Part shown: positions 21,506 through 28,828 of the stretch, in pieces | How positions within the stretch are numbered: the first letter of the stretch is position 1 | Layout: the number at the start of each line of letters is the position of its first letter | DNA from: a virus | Direction: 5' to 3' (one strand) | IMG/VR virus record: IMGVR_UViG_3300036846_000474 | Location: 1-41,461 of that record | DNA: 41,461 nucleotides | Translations under genes and position numbers: made by a program | Notes under the pieces: generated by a model | Seen by the model: only the letters and a program-made list of their open reading frames with translations | Databases searched by the model: none | Told to the model about the DNA's origin: nothing

Positions 21506-21776
21506 CGCTCACAAGCGCGCGGCCGAAGCGCGTCGGAACGCGCGGCATGATCAATGGCGCGGCTCGTCGCGCAAGCGTGGCTACGATTCGAACTGGGAAC
21601 GGTTTCGCGGGTGGTTTCTTAAACGTCATCCGTTCTGCGAGGATTGCCGACGGCTGGCGGAGGAAGTTCATCACAAGAAGAAAGTCGCCGAGTATCCAGA
21701 GTTGAAGCTCGTCGAATCAAACTGCATGGCTCTCTGCCACTCTTGTCATAGTGTCCGAACTGCGCGCGGCGAATAA
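21441..21776 (+). CDS. HNH endonuclease
   Basis: 111 aa. An N-terminal zinc site (CGQPGCSELVLHGYCDAH) precedes the HNH fold: CEDC at about 66-69, EVHHKKKV (catalytic His at about 75), asparagine in ESNCMALCHSCH at about 93, with closing Cys pair. HNH proteins beside the terminase genes are required for cos cleavage and packaging in HK97-like phages, where they stimulate the large terminase. It overlaps the previous gene by 65 bases in another frame. Confidence 0.92.
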   Translation: MAIKKPCGQPGCSELVLHGYCDAHKRAAEARRNARHDQWRGSSRKRGYDSNWERFRGWFLKRHPFCEDCRRLAEEVHHKKKVAEYPELKLVESNCMALCHSCHSVRTARGE

Positions 21777-21996
21777 ATTGATCGACCTGGGGGTGGTCAA
21801 AATGCTCCAAGACCGGCCGACGCGAACCGACAGATCAAGCGGAAAAACGTATCCCCGAAAATAGCAAATTGCTGAATTGAGCTCTAAAACGGCGGCGATC
21901 CTGACCGGCGTCTAATTCCGTGCGCAAACTGCTGCGGCAGGCGCGCACAGCGTTGCGTTCTGGAGCTCCTGCCGATCATACTGCCGGAGAATTCCG
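21777..21996 (+). other. Non-coding gap between HNH and TerS; likely cos region
   Basis: 220 bases without a gene. It includes a strong hairpin GTGCGC (21920-21925) with GCGCAC (21943-21948) enclosing CTGC-TGCG-GCAG. A run CCTGGGGGTGG lies just after the HNH stop. In HNH-TerS-TerL phages this gap usually holds the cos cleavage and binding sites. That assignment is from position; no overhang can be read from sequence. Confidence 0.4.
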
Positions 21997-22476
21997 ATGC
22001 CACTCAGGGGAAGACCACCAACGCCGACCGAAGTTCTCGAGATCAACGGAGGCTTTACGCATAATCCGGCGCGCCGGAGAGCGCGACAAAACGAATTGAA
22101 ATCGCCGCGTGGTATCGGCGCGCCGCCGAAGCACTGGATGATTCCGGAGCCGGAGCTCGGTTGGATACGCGCTAAAAAATGGCGCGAGATGTGGGAAGAG
22201 ATTAAGACGGAAGACCCGGACATTCCGTGGTGCTGTCGCGGAACGGTCGAATCGCTCTGCTATATCAAAGTTGAAATCCGCGCGGTAACTTCGGCCGGTG
22301 CCGGAGCTAAGGTACTGAAAGGGCTCTGCGACACGGAAAGTAAATTGCGGTCCGATCTCGCTATCACGCGCGTTACAAGAGGGAAAACGAATGCGAGCCC
22401 CAACGCAGGAATCCACGCTCCCGACGACGGGCTCGCAGGGCTCGCGCGGGAAGCCGGAGGGAAGCGAAGAGCGTAA
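21997..22476 (+). CDS. terS: Small terminase subunit (P27-like)
   Basis: 159 aa; ATG at 21997. GRPPTPTEVLEINGG near the start is the P27-type small terminase opening, followed by a basic segment, a helical core with W-rich helices (WIRAKKWREMWEEI), and a C-terminal Ala/Gly-rich tail overlapping the large subunit gene. It recognises the packaging site and forms a ring that loads the large subunit. Flanked by HNH and TerL as expected. Confidence 0.88.
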   Translation: MPLRGRPPTPTEVLEINGGFTHNPARRRARQNELKSPRGIGAPPKHWMIPEPELGWIRAKKWREMWEEIKTEDPDIPWCCRGTVESLCYIKVEIRAVTSAGAGAKVLKGLCDTESKLRSDLAITRVTRGKTNASPNAGIHAPDDGLAGLAREAGGKRRA

Positions 22477-24178
22477 TATGCGCCACGCGCGGACCGCGCG
22501 CGAATATGCAGAGAGGGTGGCGAGTGGTTCGGAGATCGCTTGTAAGTGGGTGAGGCTGGCGTGCAAGCGGTTTCTCGACGACCTCGAGCGCGCGAATTCC
22601 GACTCTTTCGCGTATCGATTCGACGCGCGCGAAGCCGGGAAAGCCTGCCGCTTTATCGAGGAGCTCCCGCACGTACGCGGCGCGTGGGCGCGCGCGCCGA
22701 TCGGCGGCACAGATCGGATCGCGCTCGGACCGTGGCAGGTTTTCATCGTCGCGAATATCTTCGGTTGGATCGAAAAGCGGACCGGGCTCCGGCGCTTCCG
22801 CGAAGTGATCGTCATCGTTCCGCGGAAAAATGGAAAGTCGACACTCGCGGCCGGCATCGGTCTTTATATGCTCTGTATGGATGGCGAGTACGGCGCGGAG
22901 GTTTACAGCGGCGCGACGACGGAGCGACAGGCGATGGAAGTCTTTCGCTCGGCGTGGCAGATGGTACGCAAGACGCCGGGACTCGCGCAATACTTCGGCG
23001 TCAAAGCGGCGGTGAAGAGTCTCTACATCGAGGATGATGGGAGCCGGTTCCAGCCGCTCGTCGGCGATCCGGGGGACGGGAGCTCGCCGTCGTGCGCGCT
23101 CATCGACGAGTATCACGAACATCCGACGAGCGCGCTCGTCGATACGATGCAAACCGGAATGGGAGCTCGCGATCAGCCGCTCTTGTTTGTGATCAGTACC
23201 GCGGGCTCTAGCGTCGAGGGACCGTGTCACACGCTCCAGCGCGAGATGGAGCTTTTACTCGAGGGCCGGATCGAGAACGAGCGTCGATTCGGAATTCTCT
23301 ACACGATCGACAAGGAGGATGATTGGAAGTCCGAATCTGCTCTCCGAAAAGCAAATCCCAATTTTGGCGTATCCGTCTCCGCGAGCTTTCTAAAAGAAGC
23401 CCAGAGCGGCGCGATCCAGTCGAGCCACAAACAGAACGTGTTCAAAACGAAACATCTCGACGTGTGGGTGAACGCCGCGACGGGATGGATGAACATGGCG
23501 GCGTGGGACGCGTGCAGTGATCCCGCGTTAAACCTCGAGAGCTTCAAAAAACAGATCTGTTACGAGGGTGTCGATCTCGCCGCGAAGACCGATCTTGCTT
23601 CGCGCTGTAAAGTCTTTACGCGATCCGAAAACGGCGCGCTCCACTACTACGCGTTTGGGCGCCATTACGTTCCGCTCGATCGCGCGCAGGATGGCGAGCA
23701 CGAACATTACGAGAGGTGGATCGCCGACGGCGCGCTCGTCGGAGTGCCAGGTCCGGAGATCCAACTCGGGTTAATTCAGGAAGAGATCGAGAAAGAGCAC
23801 GGCGTCTATGATCGCCGCTGCGTCGCGTTCGATCCGTGGTCCGCGCTCCAGATGCAACAGGAGCTCGCGCGGAAGCTCGGCGACGACGCGGTGATTTCGA
23901 TTCCTCAAACGACGCAGTATCTTTCCGAGTCGATGAAGGAAGTCGAAGCCGCGGTCTTGTCGCGGCGCTTCCATCACAACGGTGATCCGGTTCTCACTTG
24001 GGCGATCGGTTGCGTCATCGCTCGCGCCGATTTCAACGACAACATTTTTCCGCGGAAAGAGAAAAACGGAATCGCCAAAATCGATCCGGCGTCGGCTCTC
24101 TTCAACGCGATGAATCGCGCGATCGTGAACAAGACGAAAGTCTCGATCTACACCCAGCGCGGGCTACTGATGGTCTGA
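22391..24178 (+). CDS. terL: Large terminase subunit
   Basis: 595 aa if started at 22391, where AGAGGG precedes ATG by 7 bases; the alternative ATG at 22478 gives 566 aa and removes an overlap of 86 bases. ATPase: Walker A RKNGKST (145-151) and Walker B CALIDE (E240), with the coupling motif near STAGSS. Nuclease: GVDLAAKTDLAS with the first acidic residue and FDPWSALQMQQEL further on. It is a Terminase_1/HK97-type motor that cuts concatemers and drives DNA into the capsid. TGATG overlap with the next gene. Confidence 0.96.
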   Translation: MRAPTQESTLPTTGSQGSRGKPEGSEERNMRHARTAREYAERVASGSEIACKWVRLACKRFLDDLERANSDSFAYRFDAREAGKACRFIEELPHVRGAWARAPIGGTDRIALGPWQVFIVANIFGWIEKRTGLRRFREVIVIVPRKNGKSTLAAGIGLYMLCMDGEYGAEVYSGATTERQAMEVFRSAWQMVRKTPGLAQYFGVKAAVKSLYIEDDGSRFQPLVGDPGDGSSPSCALIDEYHEHPTSALVDTMQTGMGARDQPLLFVISTAGSSVEGPCHTLQREMELLLEGRIENERRFGILYTIDKEDDWKSESALRKANPNFGVSVSASFLKEAQSGAIQSSHKQNVFKTKHLDVWVNAATGWMNMAAWDACSDPALNLESFKKQICYEGVDLAAKTDLASRCKVFTRSENGALHYYAFGRHYVPLDRAQDGEHEHYERWIADGALVGVPGPEIQLGLIQEEIEKEHGVYDRRCVAFDPWSALQMQQELARKLGDDAVISIPQTTQYLSESMKEVEAAVLSRRFHHNGDPVLTWAIGCVIARADFNDNIFPRKEKNGIAKIDPASALFNAMNRAIVNKTKVSIYTQRGLLMV

Positions 24179-24561
24179 TGCAACTTTCGCTATTCGAAGC
24201 CGCGGCGCGATCGTTCGACGAGGAGACGATCGAAGAGATAAAACCGCGCGATCCGGTTGATGATCCGACACCGATTCCGGATAAGCAAGTCTCGCTTTTC
24301 GATAAAGGCGAATGGTGGCAGGAATTCTGGAAGGGAATGCCGGAATTCATTCAGGAAGACCTGACGCCGGTTAAAACGATTTATGTCCACTTCGAGACGC
24401 GCGAAGACATGGAAGCGTTCGCGAAGCTCGTCGATCAACCACTGACGATGAACACTCGCTCGATCTGGTATCCCGAGGCAGAGATCGGCCGAATCGCGAA
24501 CAAGCGGTATATCGACGAGCTCCCGAAGGAACTTGACGACGACATAGAAGTGATGGAATGA
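24178..24561 (+). CDS. Conserved partner of TET-associated-type glycosyltransferase
   Basis: 127 aa from ATG at 24178 (TGATG with TerL). The first 45 residues are disordered and carry QLSLF at residues 2-6 and QVSLF at 37-41, both fitting beta-clamp motifs. The conserved block follows: WWQEFWKGMPEF, TIYVHFETREDMEAFAKLV and a NTRSIWYPEAEIG ending. This protein is often found directly before glycosyltransferases of the type encoded next, in phages and mobile elements. It may guide the enzyme to replicating DNA (inference). Overlaps the next gene by ATGA. Confidence 0.65.
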   Translation: MQLSLFEAAARSFDEETIEEIKPRDPVDDPTPIPDKQVSLFDKGEWWQEFWKGMPEFIQEDLTPVKTIYVHFETREDMEAFAKLVDQPLTMNTRSIWYPEAEIGRIANKRYIDELPKELDDDIEVME

Positions 24562-25418
24562 ATCCGAGCTATCCGGTTTACATCATCTCGAAGGGCCGTT
24601 GGGAATCGCGGCCGACGGCGCGCGCGCTCGAGCGCATGAGGATGCCGTACCGGATCGTCGTCGAGCCGCAAGAAGTCGAGCAGTACGCCGCGGTGATCGA
24701 CCCGTCGAAAATTCTCACGCTGCCGTTCTCGAATCTCGGACTCGGTTCGATCCCGGCGCGGAATTGGGTTTGGGAGCACGCGGCCGCGAGCGGCGCGTAT
24801 CGGCATTGGATTCTCGACGACAACATAGACGGGTTCTACCGGCTCCACCGGAATCTAAAAACGCCGGTCGCGAGCGGAACGATCTTCAAAGCCGCGGAGG
24901 ATTTCGTCGATCGATTCGAGAACGTCGCGATCGCCGGGTTTCATTACTTCATGTTCGCGGCGCGAAAAACCAAGATGCCGCCGTTTCAAAAAAACCGGCG
25001 TATCTACTCGTGCATTTTGATCCGGAACGATATCCCGTACCGCTGGCGCGGCCGCTACAACGAGGACACCGATTTATCGCTCCGCGTTCTGAAAGACGGC
25101 CATTGCACGATTCTCTTCAGCGCGTTTCTGGCGATGAAGCGGCCGACGATGACGATGAAAGGCGGTAATACGGACGAGCTCTACAAAGGCGATGGGCGCT
25201 TGAAGATGGCCCAATCGCTTCAGGAGCAACATCCGGACGTAGCCACGATTACTTGGAAGTGGGGAAGGTGGCAGCATCAGGTCGATTACAGCCCGTTTAA
25301 GCGGAACGAGCTCCGGCTCCGGCCGGGTCTAGTGATCCCTGACGGGCCGAACAATTACGGGATGGTCTTACAGGTCGATCCGGAGCCGGTCGTCGTCGAG
25401 GAGCTCGTCGAAGCGTGA
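24558..25418 (+). CDS. TET-associated-type (TAGT-like) glycosyltransferase
   Basis: 286 aa, ATGA overlap. It opens with YPVYIISKGRWESR, then VVEPQE, PFSNLGLGSIPARNWVWEH, WILDDNI (the nucleotide-sugar/metal acidic cluster, about 85-91) and RYNEDTDLSLRVLKDG (about 164-179). This is the TAGT family, a GT-A fold described beside TET/JBP dioxygenases and thought to glycosylate 5-hydroxymethylpyrimidine in phage DNA. No TET/JBP or hydroxymethylase was seen in the window, so its substrate here is open. It lies in the late operon between terminase and portal. Confidence 0.8.
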   Translation: MNPSYPVYIISKGRWESRPTARALERMRMPYRIVVEPQEVEQYAAVIDPSKILTLPFSNLGLGSIPARNWVWEHAAASGAYRHWILDDNIDGFYRLHRNLKTPVASGTIFKAAEDFVDRFENVAIAGFHYFMFAARKTKMPPFQKNRRIYSCILIRNDIPYRWRGRYNEDTDLSLRVLKDGHCTILFSAFLAMKRPTMTMKGGNTDELYKGDGRLKMAQSLQEQHPDVATITWKWGRWQHQVDYSPFKRNELRLRPGLVIPDGPNNYGMVLQVDPEPVVVEELVEA

Positions 25419-25663
25419 CGAATGTAACGCAAATTTCGAGCAGCGCGCCGCCGTCGCCGCCGATCTCGAAAGCGCGGAGCTTCCTGAAGTCGATCGATCT
25501 CGAAGATGTGTTTCTTGTTCTCGGCGTCGTTTTTATCGTGGCCGGCATTGCAGCGTGGAGCCGCGCGGCAGCGTCGATCGTGCTCGGCGTATTCTTCCTC
25601 GCTTGCGTTCGATCGATCGCTCTAACGCGGCGAAATACGGAGCTCCGGAAAGGCAGACTCTGA
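25415..25663 (+). CDS. Small membrane protein
   Basis: 82 aa from GTG at 25415, overlapping the upstream stop (GTGA), and itself overlapping the portal gene as TGATG. After 30 polar residues come two hydrophobic helices, VFLVLGVVFIVAGIAAW and ASIVLGVFFLACV, then a basic tail. Small two-helix proteins before the portal occur in some siphophages without known role; holin function is possible but its late-operon position and polar N-terminus do not favour it over the 15076 gene. Confidence 0.6.
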   Translation: MTNVTQISSSAPPSPPISKARSFLKSIDLEDVFLVLGVVFIVAGIAAWSRAAASIVLGVFFLACVRSIALTRRNTELRKGRL

Positions 25664-27318
25664 TGGGCGTCCTGACGCGGGCAATCGGAATTTATAACTA
25701 CACGCTGGAAGATCCAGCGCAGCCGCTTCTGCCTATGTCCGCGCTGATGGAATCGCTCGGAATCGGGAAGTCAGACGCCGGGATAAACGTCAACGAGAAA
25801 CAAGCGATGCGGATGACGACCGCATACGCGTGTATTAACAATATCGCCGCCGATCTTTCCGGCTTACCGCTTCCGGTTCTCCAGCGTATGCCTGACGGGT
25901 CGATACGCGAAGCGACCGAACACCGGATGTACCCGATCATTCAGACGACGCCGAACCGCAATATGACGAGTATGGTTTATCGCGGCTCGATGCTGGCCGC
26001 GGTGCTCGGGTGGGGAAATTCGTACAGCTACATCCGGCGCGACAACGCGGCGCGCGTGGTGGAGCTCCTGCCGCTGCCGTCTGAGTGTACGAGCCCGGTT
26101 CTGATCCCGGCGAAGCCGCAACAGGCAGCGAGCGCGACGCCGAGCGCGCTCCAACAGAGAAAGTTGATGTATGCGACGACGGCGACGCCTGACCAGTTGC
26201 CGAGCTATATCGACCCGGAAAATATTCTCCATATCTCCGGTCTGAGTTATGACGGCTATGTGGGCATGTCGCCGATTCAGACTTGTAAAAATGCATTCGG
26301 GATCGGGCTCGCCGCGGAGAGATTCGGCGCTCAGTTTTTCGGGAACGGCGCCAAGGCTTCCGGTGTTCTCTCTCATCCGGGTACGCTCGGAACCGAAGCA
26401 TTTGAGAATCTGAAAAAGTCGATTCGGGAAATCATTTCGGGAGAAAACGCGCTCCGGCCGCTCGTGCTCGAGGAAGGCATGAAGTGGGAGCAGACGACGA
26501 TTAATCCGAATGATGCTCAATTCCTCGAGACGCGGAATTTCCAACGCGAGGAAGTCGCCGCGCTTTACCGGATGCCGATGCACCTTCTGCAATCGCTCCA
26601 GCGCGCGACGAACAACAACATCGAACATCAATCGCTCGACTACATCCGGACCTGTCTCCGGATGTGGGCCGTCCGGATCGAGCAGGAGATCAATCGAAAG
26701 CTCCTCTCGGAGCCCTACTTCGTGGAGCATGATTTCAATGCGTTTCAACGCGGCGATTATCAGTCTCAGGTGAACGGGATCGTATCGCTTCGGAACGCGG
26801 GAATTTTCCACGCGAACGATGCGATGCGCCAGCTTCGATTGAATCCGATCCCCGTCGATGAGGGCGGCGACGTTCGTCTGGTACCGCTGAATATGGTTCC
26901 CCTGACGCAAGTCGCGCAAGAGTCGAACGCGGGCGGCGAAGCGAACGGAGCCGGAGACGGAGCAGAGAGCGAAGGTGAAAACGTGATTACGGACAGCCGC
27001 GGCGCGCGGGTCGTCAAGGCTTACCGGCGACTCTTCCGTGATGCTCTGGGAAGGATCGCGAACCGGACGAAGTTTGATGACGCTTTCGCGTATAAGGCAC
27101 TTCAGCCGGTCGTGGCTTCGATGGCAGAGGCGACGATGGCGATGTATTTCACCCCGGATGAGGAAATGAAAGATCGCGCCGAGACCGAAGCGACGCGGAT
27201 TACTCACGACTTAATCGCCAGCCTGAAAGTGAAATACGAAGGGAATCTCCTCGCGACGATCGCGGTCGCGATTACAGACGAAGCGTACGCCGCGCTTTAT
27301 AAAGCGTTGATCGGATAA
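25663..27318 (+). CDS. Portal protein, HK97 family
   Basis: 551 aa from ATG at 25663 (TGATG overlap); the longer open frame from 25555 lies inside the membrane-protein gene. Characteristic blocks are YACINNIAADLSGLPLPV (about 50-67), a YGNSYSYI-like segment (GWGNSYSYI), HISGLSYDGYVGMSPI, and FRREEVA-type FQREEVAALYRMP near the wing. The C-terminal 100 residues are an extra helical tail after an acidic Gly-rich linker. It forms the dodecameric DNA gate at the capsid vertex. Confidence 0.95.
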   Translation: MGVLTRAIGIYNYTLEDPAQPLLPMSALMESLGIGKSDAGINVNEKQAMRMTTAYACINNIAADLSGLPLPVLQRMPDGSIREATEHRMYPIIQTTPNRNMTSMVYRGSMLAAVLGWGNSYSYIRRDNAARVVELLPLPSECTSPVLIPAKPQQAASATPSALQQRKLMYATTATPDQLPSYIDPENILHISGLSYDGYVGMSPIQTCKNAFGIGLAAERFGAQFFGNGAKASGVLSHPGTLGTEAFENLKKSIREIISGENALRPLVLEEGMKWEQTTINPNDAQFLETRNFQREEVAALYRMPMHLLQSLQRATNNNIEHQSLDYIRTCLRMWAVRIEQEINRKLLSEPYFVEHDFNAFQRGDYQSQVNGIVSLRNAGIFHANDAMRQLRLNPIPVDEGGDVRLVPLNMVPLTQVAQESNAGGEANGAGDGAESEGENVITDSRGARVVKAYRRLFRDALGRIANRTKFDDAFAYKALQPVVASMAEATMAMYFTPDEEMKDRAETEATRITHDLIASLKVKYEGNLLATIAVAITDEAYAALYKALIG

Positions 27319-27329
27319 AGGAGACCGAG

Positions 27330-28175
27330 ATGAAACACAATCGCCTGAAGCCATTCTTTCGCGCCGCGGTTCAAACCGACGGTACGCTCGAGCTCCTCGT
27401 GTACGAAGAGATCGGCGAAAACTGGTGGAGCGGTGGCGGCGTGACCGCGAAGAGCGTCAAAGAACGGATCGATAGCGCAGGAGTATTTAACCGAATCGCG
27501 GTCCGGATTAATTCACCGGGTGGCGACGCGTTCGAAGGTGTAGCGGTCTTCAATCTATTGCGCGCGCAAGGGAAGCCGATCGACGTTTACGTGGACGGAA
27601 TCGCGGCGTCCGCGGCGAGTATCGTCGCGATGGCCGGAGATGTGCGCATGATGGGATCGAACGCGATGATGATGATCCATAACGCGTGGTCGAGTTGCGT
27701 CGGCTACGCCGAAGATATGCGGAAGATGGCGGATACGCTCGATAAGGTATCGCTGGCCGTCGCCCAGACGTATATCGATCGCGCGAAGCTCTCCGCGGAG
27801 GATGTTAAAGCGATGATGGACGCCGAGAGTTGGCTCGGCGCACAGGAGTGTTTCGATAAGGGACTAGCGACGGCGATCGTCGGTAATGAAGGCGACCCGG
27901 CCGCGGCCGAAGCGATGGCGCTAGCGCGGAGCTTCAAATCGCTTTCGCGGTTGAAGACCGTTCCCGAGGTTCTAAGAAATCAGGCGTGCGGTTGTCCGTG
28001 TGACTCGTGCGCGAACGGCGATTGCATGGATTGTAATTGCGGCGGTTGCGAGTCGGAGGACTGTGGCGCCGACGCGTGTAATTGCGCAAATAATTTGATG
28101 GACAAAGTGAAAGTTCCGGCCGATCTTTCGATCTTCGAAGCCGAGCTCGAGCTCGTCGAGATGAACCTCCGTTGA
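27330..28175 (+). CDS. Head maturation protease, ClpP-related, with Cys-rich insert
   Basis: 281 aa, AAAGGAG before ATG. ClpP-fold with RINSPGGDAFEG (59-70), nucleophile S94 in GIAASAAS, and H117 in MMIHNAW. Residues 220-252 hold 11 cysteines in 33 residues in the pattern CxCxCxxC...CxC, unlike the protease fold, followed by a short helical end. The protease processes the capsid scaffold or delta domain. The Cys cluster might bind metal or form disulphides after lysis; similar inserts may exist in some actinophage proteases, but I cannot verify this. Confidence 0.9.
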   Translation: MKHNRLKPFFRAAVQTDGTLELLVYEEIGENWWSGGGVTAKSVKERIDSAGVFNRIAVRINSPGGDAFEGVAVFNLLRAQGKPIDVYVDGIAASAASIVAMAGDVRMMGSNAMMMIHNAWSSCVGYAEDMRKMADTLDKVSLAVAQTYIDRAKLSAEDVKAMMDAESWLGAQECFDKGLATAIVGNEGDPAAAEAMALARSFKSLSRLKTVPEVLRNQACGCPCDSCANGDCMDCNCGGCESEDCGADACNCANNLMDKVKVPADLSIFEAELELVEMNLR

Positions 28176-28176
28176 T

Positions 28177-28611
28177 ATGAACGACGATGATCAGCTCAGT
28201 CTTTTCGACGACGGGGCGAAACGGCGCAAGTCGCGAAAATGGCAACCGGTCCCGATCGATGAACGGCCGACGAGCCCGGTGATTATCGAGGGCCAGGATG
28301 AGGCAGACGATCATATTCAAAAAAGGTTCCTGAAGTTTCACGCAGATAATCCGCATATCTACGCCGCTCTGGTTATTCTGGCGCGACAAGCGACGCGAAG
28401 AGGCAAGAGAAAATGGTCGATCGATGTTCTATTCGGAGCGTTGCGCTTTCAGATGGCAGTACAGGTTGAAAGCGACGAGCCGTTCAAATTGAACAACGAT
28501 TTCAGGAGCCGCTATGCGCGCTTATTAATGGATCAGGAGCCTGATCTCGCCGGGATGTTTGAGATACGCGTCCTGCGACGGTCGAAGGGAATTAAGAAAA
28601 AAACTGCCTAA
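28177..28611 (+). CDS. Conserved hypothetical phage protein with QLSLF motif
   Basis: 144 aa, ATG two bases after the protease stop. QLSLF at residues 6-10 fits a beta-clamp binding motif; a basic linker follows. The conserved part begins near 50: FHADNPHIYAALVILARQA, GKRKWSIDVLFGALRFQMA, FKLNNDFRSRYARLLMD. This family appears in many phages in varied positions with no known function; helix content suggests DNA or protein binding. It is the last gene before the structured capsid leader. Confidence 0.7.
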   Translation: MNDDDQLSLFDDGAKRRKSRKWQPVPIDERPTSPVIIEGQDEADDHIQKRFLKFHADNPHIYAALVILARQATRRGKRKWSIDVLFGALRFQMAVQVESDEPFKLNNDFRSRYARLLMDQEPDLAGMFEIRVLRRSKGIKKKTA

Positions 28612-28619
28612 AGTTTGTA

Positions 28620-28782
28620 CGCGGGTTTTGATCGGTATCGCGTTCCGATACCCCCTTGTCGGACACGAAGAGAACTCGACCAAAACCCGCGCGCCACAGT
28701 TCAAAAAACCAATCCTCGTACAACCGGCTCGCCGCGGGCCGACGAGGAAACGTGTGCGACGCAACCGGAGCTCGGGCTCCGG
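28620..28782 (+). ncRNA. Structured leader of the major capsid gene
   Basis: Within the 217-base gap before the capsid gene: an 11-bp perfect stem CGCGGGTTTTG (28620-28630) with CAAAACCCGCG (28681-28691), enclosing GGTATCG-CGTTC-CGATACC (28634-28652) and GTCG/CGAC (28658-28680); then TCCTCGT (28713-28719) with ACGAGGA (28742-28748) enclosing CGGCTC/GGGCCG; then CCGGAGC-TCGG-GCTCCGG (28765-28782). None is followed by a T-run. The capsid ribosome site lies 30 bases downstream. Confidence 0.65.
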
Positions 28783-28828
28783 CGGGCTCGCGTTCTGCGA
28801 AAGCAACTCACACGAAGGAGCACTATCA

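Noticed and set aside
25864-27207. 447-aa open frame on the minus strand
   Set aside because: Antisense to the portal gene, with Arg/His-rich low complexity and no recognisable fold.
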